A DNA stretch of 28,170 bases, taken from the NCBI GenBank assembly GCA_035457865.1, contig DATIAR010000008.1, positions 1 through 28,170 of the forward strand. The letters are read 5' to 3'. Under the pieces are notes generated by a model. That model did not search any database. It worked only from the letters and a program-made list of their open reading frames with translations, and had not been told where the DNA came from. The DNA comes from UBA8516 sp035457865 (GTDB lineage Archaea > Thermoproteota > Nitrososphaeria > Nitrososphaerales > Nitrosopumilaceae). Shown here piece after piece: positions 22,639 to 28,170 of the stretch (the first letter of the stretch is position 1; every line of letters starts with the position of its first letter). A program made the position numbers and the translations under genes.

Positions 22639-24717
22639 ATGGCCCTTGAAATTGGACTTGGTTTAGGAGCAGGCGCACTCAATGGTTGGGCAATCTGGAT
22701 TCTGCCATTTGTTGCAGCTCTGATAATTCCAGGTGTTGCAAAATTCTCTAGGCGAGGAACTAGTGCAGTTGCAGTAGCCTTTGCATTGATGAGTGCAATT
22801 TCAGCAATGACTCTCTTGCCATCTGCACTTGAAGGAAACGAAGTACATGATCAGATACCTTGGATATCATCAATAGGATTGAAAGCAGGAGTTCTTGCCG
22901 ACCCACTCGCAGTTTTGATGGCAAATGTCGTTGGTTGGATTTCATTTTTGATTATGGTGTATAGTACGGGCTACATGAAAGGAGACAAAAACATCACAAG
23001 ATTTTGGTTCTGGATGCTGTTCTTTATAGGCTCAATGCAACTAATTGTTTTGTCTGATAATTTCTTACAATTATTCTTTGGATGGGAAGGGGTAGGACTT
23101 GCCTCATATGCACTGATAAGCTTTTGGTATCAAGATAAAAAGAAAGATCATGTTGGAACTGAAGGATATACTGCTCTTGGTGTATTACAATATTATTCTC
23201 CAACACATGCAGGAATGAAGGCATTCATCATGACAAAAGTAGGAGACATCATGATGCTTGCTGGAATGTTTTTGATATTTGCATTTGCTGGAACATTTGG
23301 TTTTAAAGAATTAACCCATGATACTGCTTGGGCTACTGCAATGTCAGCACAAGGCCTTCTAGTACCTGCAGCAGTTTTGCTTTTTGGCGGTGCTATTGGA
23401 AAATCTGCACAATTCCCATTAAACGAATGGTTACTTGAGGCCATGACTGGTCCAACAGCAGTCTCTGCTTTGATTCATGCAGCTACAATGGTAAAAGCAG
23501 GAGTCTTTTTGGTAGCAAGATTAGGACCACTGTTTTTTGCACTGGCAGCAGTTGGAATTGCAATGGATCAATTCTTTGAAATAATAGCTTGGGTAGGTGC
23601 AATTACTGCACTCTTACTTGCAACACAAGGAATGGTTTCTCCTGAGATCAAAAAAGTCCTTGCATATTCTACAGGTTCTCAGATTGGATACATGATGATG
23701 GCACTTGGAATAGCGGGACTTTCACAACAATTTGTTGATGGATATACTGCAGGATTTTTCCACTTGATATCACATGCAATGTTCAAAGCTTCATTGTTTA
23801 TGGCAGCTGGTTCGTTGTTGCATATTGTTGGTTCTAGATTCATGACTGACATGGGAGGCTTGAGAAAACACATGAGAAAGACATATGCGTTCATGTGGGC
23901 TGCAGGACTTGCTTTAATGGGCGCACCATTTATCACAACAGGCTTCTGGAGTAAAGACGCAATATTTGCTGCTGTTTATGAATCTGGAAATACTTGGGCA
24001 ATGCCAATATTTGCAATTGCACTCATCACTGCAATCATAACTGCATTTTACACAACAAGAATGATTGGCATGGTATTCTTTGGAAACAAAAGCAAACACA
24101 TTGAAAAAATGGAAAAAGAAGGACATCACATTCATGAGGCACCAAAATCAATGTGGGTGCCATATGGCATACTTGCGGTACTTACGATAGGAATTGGCAT
24201 AGTTGGTTTGTCTGCTGAAGAGGGAATTCACGAGCTTTTCACTGAATATCTCAGTCATTCGTTTGGAATCATTACAGAACATGAAGTTGCTATGGAATCA
24301 GAACCAATTCTTGGTGGATTCCTGTCAGGTGTAAACCCGATCGCACTTATGGCATCACTAATTGCATTTGCAGTAGGATTTGGACTTGGATACATTTTCT
24401 ACATTGGTAGATTCGTAGATCCTGTAAAATTTGTAAACTCTAATTTGTTTTTCTATGCTATACATAAATTCTTCTTAAACCGATGGTATCTTAATTCATT
24501 AATTTATTGGTCCTTTGTAACAGCACCATTGTTTTTTGCAAGAGGAATCTGGAGATACTTTGAGAGTACTGTAATAGATGGCATGAATAAGGGTTCAGAA
24601 AAAGCAGTAGGTTGGAGCGCTAAAGTTATCCAAGGGACTCAGACTGGAATTTCACAATCATATTTGTATGTATTTGGAGCAGGAATACTCTTTGTAGTAT
24701 TACTATTGCTAATTTAG
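22639..24717 (+). CDS. nuoL: Complex I antiporter-like subunit L
   Basis: The distal proton channel, 692 residues. Core motifs are FFGWEGVGLASYALI, QFPLNEWLLEAMTGPTAVSALIHAATMVKAG and GFWSKDAI. The long C-terminal part after about residue 480 includes a soluble stretch and final spans that would supply the lateral helix and anchor running along M and N. The AGGAG ribosome-binding site lies inside the nuoM end. Its own stop overlaps the AGGAG that serves nuoN. Confidence 0.93.
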   Translation: MALEIGLGLGAGALNGWAIWILPFVAALIIPGVAKFSRRGTSAVAVAFALMSAISAMTLLPSALEGNEVHDQIPWISSIGLKAGVLADPLAVLMANVVGWISFLIMVYSTGYMKGDKNITRFWFWMLFFIGSMQLIVLSDNFLQLFFGWEGVGLASYALISFWYQDKKKDHVGTEGYTALGVLQYYSPTHAGMKAFIMTKVGDIMMLAGMFLIFAFAGTFGFKELTHDTAWATAMSAQGLLVPAAVLLFGGAIGKSAQFPLNEWLLEAMTGPTAVSALIHAATMVKAGVFLVARLGPLFFALAAVGIAMDQFFEIIAWVGAITALLLATQGMVSPEIKKVLAYSTGSQIGYMMMALGIAGLSQQFVDGYTAGFFHLISHAMFKASLFMAAGSLLHIVGSRFMTDMGGLRKHMRKTYAFMWAAGLALMGAPFITTGFWSKDAIFAAVYESGNTWAMPIFAIALITAIITAFYTTRMIGMVFFGNKSKHIEKMEKEGHHIHEAPKSMWVPYGILAVLTIGIGIVGLSAEEGIHELFTEYLSHSFGIITEHEVAMESEPILGGFLSGVNPIALMASLIAFAVGFGLGYIFYIGRFVDPVKFVNSNLFFYAIHKFFLNRWYLNSLIYWSFVTAPLFFARGIWRYFESTVIDGMNKGSEKAVGWSAKVIQGTQTGISQSYLYVFGAGILFVVLLLLI

Positions 24718-24726
24718 GAGAAAAAA

Positions 24727-26217
24727 ATGATAGACTTCACTTCAACACCAATCATTCTAACTATAATACTGGGAACAATTGGAGTGATACTTCCAGTAAT
24801 TAATGTAATAAGAAAAGAGAAAGGTTCGTCTTCATTTTATGGTGCAATAACACTTGGCGCATTAATTGCAGCAATTGGTTTTGTGGCATACCAAATCATG
24901 GCAGACAAGGTAACACCAGCTGCCATATTTTCAGAAAATGTCTTAGTGGATGATATGTTTGGCTCATTTTTTGCAATAGCCATGCTTATTGTTTCAATAA
25001 TGACAACGGTTGGTTCATTTAATTACATGAGAGGAAAAGCACATCCAGCTGTCTACTATTCTCTAATTCTACTTGCATCAGTAGGAATGGTGCTTATTGC
25101 ATATTCTACTGACTTGGTAATGTTACTTGTGGCTTGGGAGCTCATGAGCATTCCAACCTATGTTCTCGCAGGTTTTATGAAAAAAGATCCAATATCAAAT
25201 GAAGCTGCACTCAAATACTTTCTATTTGGCGCATTATCCTCTGCAATTATAATTTATGGAATCTCAATTGCATATGGTCTTACTGGTTCAACAAACATAG
25301 CCCAAGTAATTTCAGGGTTCTCACATCTTGGGCCTGACATGATGCCTCTTGCACTTCTTTCAGTAGCAATGTTCATTGCAGGATTTGGATTCAAGATGGG
25401 GCTTGTACCATTCCACATGTGGTTACCTGACGCATACGAGGGCGCTCCTACAACAATATCTGCACTTTTAGCTGCTGGAACAAAAAAAGCTGGATTTGCT
25501 GCTGCTTTACGTGTTATTATCATGGGAACTGTAGCACTTAATTTGGAATGGACATTTGCACTTGGAATTATTGCTATCATGACAATGACGGTTGGAAACA
25601 TAGCTGCAATTATGCAAAAGAACATCACCAGGATGTTAGCATATTCTAGTATCGCACAAGCGGGTTACATTCTGATCGGTTTGAGCATTGCACCGTTTTC
25701 ACAAATTGGAATCCAGGCTGCACTTTTCCACATATTAAATCATGCAGTGATGAAAGGTGCAGCATTCATTGCAGCTGCTGGAATAATCACAACCTTGGCA
25801 GTTTCACATCTTGATAAAATACGTGGTCTTGGAAAACGAATGCCAATAACATCAATTGGGTTAGTAGTTTCACTTCTCGCGTTAGCTGGCGTTCCACCGC
25901 TTAATGGATTTTGGAGTAAGCTAATGTTATTTGGTTCCGCTATAGATGCAGGCTCTATAGTCTCTTGGGCTCCATATCTTGCAATAGCTGGAGTTCTAAA
26001 CAGTGCGCTCTCACTTGCTTACTACGGTTGGATGATAAGGAAAATGTACTTTGAAGAAGGTGAATCAGACAAGAGGGTAAAAGAGCCAAAATCAATAATA
26101 GCGGTAATGATATTTTCAATTATCTTCATAGTAGGAATAGGTGTCTATCCGGATCCGATAATTCAGTTTACACAATCTGCGGTGCCAAGCATAACGTCAG
26201 TTTCTATTGCACCTTGA
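24727..26217 (+). CDS. nuoN: Complex I antiporter-like subunit N
   Basis: A 496-residue channel subunit with about 14 spans. The N/M-type motifs are present: AWELMSIPTYVLAGF with the span-5 Glu, and FKMGLVPFHMWLPDAYEGAP with the pumping Lys. It is the last gene of the operon, behind AGGAG (24716-24720) and a 6-nt A spacer. Its 3' end overlaps the convergent prenyl synthase by 14 bp, so the two transcripts must be antisense to each other at their ends. Confidence 0.93.
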   Translation: MIDFTSTPIILTIILGTIGVILPVINVIRKEKGSSSFYGAITLGALIAAIGFVAYQIMADKVTPAAIFSENVLVDDMFGSFFAIAMLIVSIMTTVGSFNYMRGKAHPAVYYSLILLASVGMVLIAYSTDLVMLLVAWELMSIPTYVLAGFMKKDPISNEAALKYFLFGALSSAIIIYGISIAYGLTGSTNIAQVISGFSHLGPDMMPLALLSVAMFIAGFGFKMGLVPFHMWLPDAYEGAPTTISALLAAGTKKAGFAAALRVIIMGTVALNLEWTFALGIIAIMTMTVGNIAAIMQKNITRMLAYSSIAQAGYILIGLSIAPFSQIGIQAALFHILNHAVMKGAAFIAAAGIITTLAVSHLDKIRGLGKRMPITSIGLVVSLLALAGVPPLNGFWSKLMLFGSAIDAGSIVSWAPYLAIAGVLNSALSLAYYGWMIRKMYFEEGESDKRVKEPKSIIAVMIFSIIFIVGIGVYPDPIIQFTQSAVPSITSVSIAP

Positions 26218-27058
26218 ACATAGTAAGATCTAAAAGATTCTCTAAATGCGATTTAGCTGGACACTCCTTTATTTTTCGCAAACCAGCTTTTGATTTTAAA
26301 GAATAATCCTTTAACAAATAATCCATATGGTTGAAAACATCACGCGGGTCTGAACTCTTCTTTATTAAAACATTAAATAATTTGTCTTCATTATTCCAGT
26401 CTTGTAAATCATCATGTATTTGATATGCAATTCCAACATTTTTTCCATATTCTGCTAATGCCAAAATCTGATCTTCTGTCCCACCTCCAAGTATTGCACC
26501 TATTTTTGATGCTGCTTCAAAAGCCGTAGCTGTTTTGTATTCCATTACTTTAAGATAATCATCAAATGTGACATCCTCACTTGATTCTAGTCTAGTTTCA
26601 ATCATCTCACCATCACTCATCATCATAGCTGTTGTTGCTAGCTCACCTGCTATTCGTGGGTTGTTAATTCTTGATGTTATATTTAGGATCAAACCAAGAA
26701 CAAAATCTCCAGTGAGAATACTTGTATTATACCCATACTTGATATGAAACGGATCTTTTCTTCTCCTTAACGTCTCATTGTCTATTATATCATCATGAAT
26801 AACTGATTCCGTATGTAGTAATTCTACTGCACATGCAGCAGCATATGCGTTTTCATCACAATTTCCAACACTTTCTGCTGACAATAACAAGATGAGTGGT
26901 CGTATTCGCTTTCCTCCATCAAGAGCATATTGTAATGGTTCTACAAACTCCGAGGCAGAGTAGAGATCAAGCTCCCGTTTTAAGGCTTCATTTATTTTAT
27001 CAAGATGTTGCTTGTAGTCTTTTATTAGCGGATTTATTTCGAAATTTTTTCTATCCAC
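26204..27058 (-). CDS. Trans-isoprenyl diphosphate synthase (GGPP synthase-like)
   Basis: Condenses isopentenyl diphosphate with allylic diphosphates for ether lipids or quinone side chains. 284 residues, shorter than the usual 300-330. GGKRIRP (48-54), the first Asp-rich motif DDIID (89-93) followed by ETLRRR, and the second motif DDLQD (216-220) are intact, so it should be active. The fifth residue before the first motif, which sets chain length, is Glu84 rather than the aromatic residue of archaeal GGPP synthases; the product length is therefore open. The start is a GTG at 27056-27058 with a weak ACATAAGTT element 26 bp upstream. tRNA-Glu lies 53 bp upstream on the same strand. Confidence 0.88.
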   Translation of the reverse strand: MDRKNFEINPLIKDYKQHLDKINEALKRELDLYSASEFVEPLQYALDGGKRIRPLILLLSAESVGNCDENAYAAACAVELLHTESVIHDDIIDNETLRRRKDPFHIKYGYNTSILTGDFVLGLILNITSRINNPRIAGELATTAMMMSDGEMIETRLESSEDVTFDDYLKVMEYKTATAFEAASKIGAILGGGTEDQILALAEYGKNVGIAYQIHDDLQDWNNEDKLFNVLIKKSSDPRDVFNHMDYLLKDYSLKSKAGLRKIKECPAKSHLENLLDLTMFKVQ

Positions 27059-27110
27059 AAACTTGCACTAAAGAGCTTTAACTTATGTTAGAATATTAAT
27101 GCTTTGTAGG

Positions 27111-27202
27111 TGCTCCAGCCGGGATTTTCATCATAAAGAATTTGAACCCGGGATCACCGCCTTGAAAGGGCGGTATGCTTGACCGGTCTACACCACTGGA
27201 GC
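27111..27202 (-). tRNA. tRNA-Glu (anticodon UUC) with a 16-nt insertion in the T-loop
   Basis: On the minus strand: acceptor GCTCCAG/CTGGAGC, anticodon arm CCGCC-CTTTCAA-GGCGG giving UUC, T-stem CCGGG/CCCGG and discriminator A. The T-loop should be 7 nt (TTCAAAT) but spans 23 nt (27124-27146). The extra 16 nt are 27124-27139, or the same length shifted one base because of a repeated T. All stems are otherwise perfect, which argues for a spliced noncanonical intron and against a pseudogene. The 3' CCA is not fully encoded (CCT follows the discriminator). A minus-strand ATTTTATGG box near 27229 is the likely TATA element. Confidence 0.88.
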
Positions 27203-27253
27203 CCAACTGCATCCTGTTTTTTGTCCATAAAATCCTTTTGAAGTGATTCCAAA

Positions 27254-27265
27254 GATTTTTTTATT
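27254..27265 (+). promoter_or_regulatory. TATA-like promoter of the CADD-like gene
   Basis: ATTTTTTTATTG is centred about 26 bp before the ATG at 27286, the spacing for a leaderless transcript. Confidence 0.45.
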
Positions 27266-27285
27266 GCCTGAAATTCATAAAGCGC

Positions 27286-27924
27286 ATGAATTCGCTTGTC
27301 AAAAGAATAGATGAACTAATAGAAAAACAGAGTTTGCTAAAACACCCTTTCTATGTAATGTGGTCAGAAGGAAACTTGACTATTGATTCTCTTAATGGTT
27401 ATTCCAAAGAATACTTTCAACTTGTAAAAGCAGTGCCATCATTTGTGAATACAATTGTTCAACAAAGTTCTGATACTGTTAAAAGTGAACTTGTTTCAAA
27501 TCAAAAAGAAGAAGCAGAACATATAAAATCTTGGACGAAATTTGCCAGTGCATTAGGAGTTTCACAGGAAGAATTAGAAAAATACAATGGATTTGAAAAG
27601 ACAAGAAAGGCAGTATCAGAACTATCTTCTCTCATGAATTCGTTTGAAGGTGGCGCTGCTGCTATGTATGCATTAGAACAAGAAATTCCAAAAATTAGCC
27701 TCTCAAAAATTGAAGGATTGCGCAAATTTTATGATATAACAAACGATGATGCGATAGAATACTTTAGACTCCATGCAGAAGCTGATATCAGACACGCCGC
27801 AACTTGGAGAAGGATCCTTGAAAAAATTCCTTCTCAAAGAGAAGAAGAATTATTCCAAATTGCAAGTAGATCCATTTCTGCACAGAACACGTTGCTTGAT
27901 AGCTGCTACGAGGCTTACTGTTAA
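27286..27924 (+). CDS. CADD-like haem-oxygenase-fold diiron protein (TenA/PqqC superfamily)
   Basis: A 212-residue all-helical protein. Annotation pipelines would usually call it TenA/PqqC-like, but its motifs match Chlamydia CADD, which makes p-aminobenzoate from its own tyrosine. The N-terminus HPFYVMWSEGNL resembles CADD around Tyr27, here Tyr23. Metal-ligand candidates are Glu75 or Glu76, His79, Glu131, His163, Asp167 and His170; the last four lie at a constant offset of 11 from CADD Glu142, His174, Asp178 and His181. Lys141 matches CADD Lys152 at the same offset. No TenA active-site Cys is seen. It may supply pABA for folate-type cofactors, or be another oxygenase of this fold. It stands alone between two tRNA genes. 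The comparison to CADD is from memory. Confidence 0.75.
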   Translation: MNSLVKRIDELIEKQSLLKHPFYVMWSEGNLTIDSLNGYSKEYFQLVKAVPSFVNTIVQQSSDTVKSELVSNQKEEAEHIKSWTKFASALGVSQEELEKYNGFEKTRKAVSELSSLMNSFEGGAAAMYALEQEIPKISLSKIEGLRKFYDITNDDAIEYFRLHAEADIRHAATWRRILEKIPSQREEELFQIASRSISAQNTLLDSCYEAYC

Positions 27925-27968
27925 TCTCTAATACCGTTTTTATACTCCATTCAAACCTGTTTTTTCGT

Positions 27969-28042
27969 GGGCCCATAACTCAGCTTGGTAGAGTAACCGG
28001 CTCATAACCGGTGAGCCAAGGGATCGAAGCCCTTTGGGCCCA
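27969..28042 (+). tRNA. tRNA with CAU anticodon (tRNA-Ile2 or elongator tRNA-Met)
   Basis: Acceptor GGGCCCA/TGGGCCC, D-stem ACTC/GAGT, anticodon arm ACCGG-CTCATAA-CCGGT and T-stem AAGGG/CCCTT. The anticodon stem lacks the three stacked G-C pairs (GGG/CCC) of initiators, so it is not the initiator tRNA. The GGGCCC acceptor start is typical of archaeal tRNA-Ile, which favours the lysidine/agmatidine-type Ile2 species, but elongator Met is not excluded. The T-loop is ATCGAAG: A at position 54 and G at 60 are unusual. No intron; CCA is not encoded (TCT follows the discriminator). Confidence 0.88.
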
Positions 28043-28073
28043 TCTTTTTAATTTATGAAATAAATTGGATTTA

Positions 28074-28170
28074 ATGAAAAAATCAGCTATAATATCGGTA
28101 TCTTTGGGTCTGATAATCATATTTAGACTGGTGTTTTTTCAGGTTTCAAACATATGTTATCCAAAAAGAG
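28074..28170 (+). CDS. N-terminus of a membrane or exported protein (3' end outside window)
   Basis: An ATG at 28074 opens a frame that continues to the window edge: 32 codons, beginning MKKSAIISVSLGLIIIFRLV. A basic start followed by a hydrophobic stretch suggests a signal peptide or first membrane span. A TTTTTAATTTATG stretch (about 28045-28056) sits 25 bp upstream, directly behind the tRNA, as a possible TATA box. Nothing more can be said of its function. Confidence 0.5.
   Translation, partial: MKKSAIISVSLGLIIIFRLVFFQVSNICYPKR

Noticed and set aside
25254..25628. A 124-codon minus-strand frame inside nuoN
   Set aside because: Antisense shadow of a well-conserved membrane protein; composition reflects the reverse of hydrophobic codons.
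27286..27924. Thiaminase II (TenA) or PqqC
   Set aside because: No TenA catalytic Cys is seen and no thiamine or pqq genes lie nearby; the H-x3-D-x2-H signature and the matching Tyr and Lys fit CADD better.
27969..28042. CAU tRNA as the initiator
   Set aside because: The anticodon stem lacks the GGG/CCC stack, despite the initiator-like A54 in the T-loop.
1..28170. CRISPR arrays, insertion sequences, phage or integrated elements
   Set aside because: No repeated spacer array, transposase, integrase or direct-repeat boundary was seen; the tRNA genes have no adjacent partial copies that would mark attachment sites.

Overview
The window looks like chromosomal core sequence from an ammonia-oxidising archaeon of the Nitrososphaerota (Thaumarchaeota), most likely a low-GC Nitrosopumilales-type genome. 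The evidence is an Alba chromatin protein, a replication factor C large subunit, a contiguous acetyl/propionyl-CoA carboxylase trio of the kind used in the 3-hydroxypropionate/4-hydroxybutyrate CO2 cycle, a complex I cluster without the NADH-oxidising subunits, intron-bearing tRNAs, and TATA boxes about 26 bp ahead of start codons (leaderless mRNAs). The lineage is inferred from gene content, not from a search. I see no insertion sequence, phage gene, CRISPR array or rRNA.

Layout. 1-1711: the 3' end of alba, an isocitrate-lyase-superfamily enzyme and a PadR-type repressor whose putative operator overlaps its own start codon. 1815-5070: a four-gene succinate dehydrogenase operon in the order A-C-D-B. 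5071-6900: a MIP18/DUF59 Fe-S assembly protein and argH, divergent from one shared TATA element. 7042-7753: a small conserved-looking protein, tRNA-Lys(UUU) and a tRNA-Asp(GUC) carrying a roughly 34-nt insertion. 7808-11299: an inositol-monophosphatase-family enzyme, an unknown helical protein, rfcL and a small Cys-rich protein; the last three form one unit. 11408-14967: carboxylase subunits (carboxyltransferase, biotin carboxylase, biotin carrier). 14987-15687: a divergent pair, a PrxQ-like peroxiredoxin and a 46-residue Cys/His-rich protein.

15786-26217 is an 11-gene complex I operon, nuoA-B-C-D-H-I-J-K-M-L-N, with very tight or overlapping junctions and no nuoE, F or G. It is followed by a convergent short-chain prenyl diphosphate synthase, a tRNA-Glu(UUC) with a 16-nt insertion in its T-loop, a CADD-like haem-oxygenase-fold diiron protein, a CAU-anticodon tRNA and the first codons of a membrane or exported protein.

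Together the genes serve respiration (complexes I and II), carbon fixation, isoprenoid lipid or quinone side chains, redox protection and translation. The least ordinary items are: (1) the CADD-like protein, which keeps the diiron ligands plus the Tyr and Lys tied to self-sacrificing p-aminobenzoate synthesis; (2) irregular T-arms or insertions in all four tRNA genes; (3) the compact promoter logic (leaderless starts, shared TATA box, operator over a start codon); (4) a NuoD that seems to lack the usual quinone-site Tyr.
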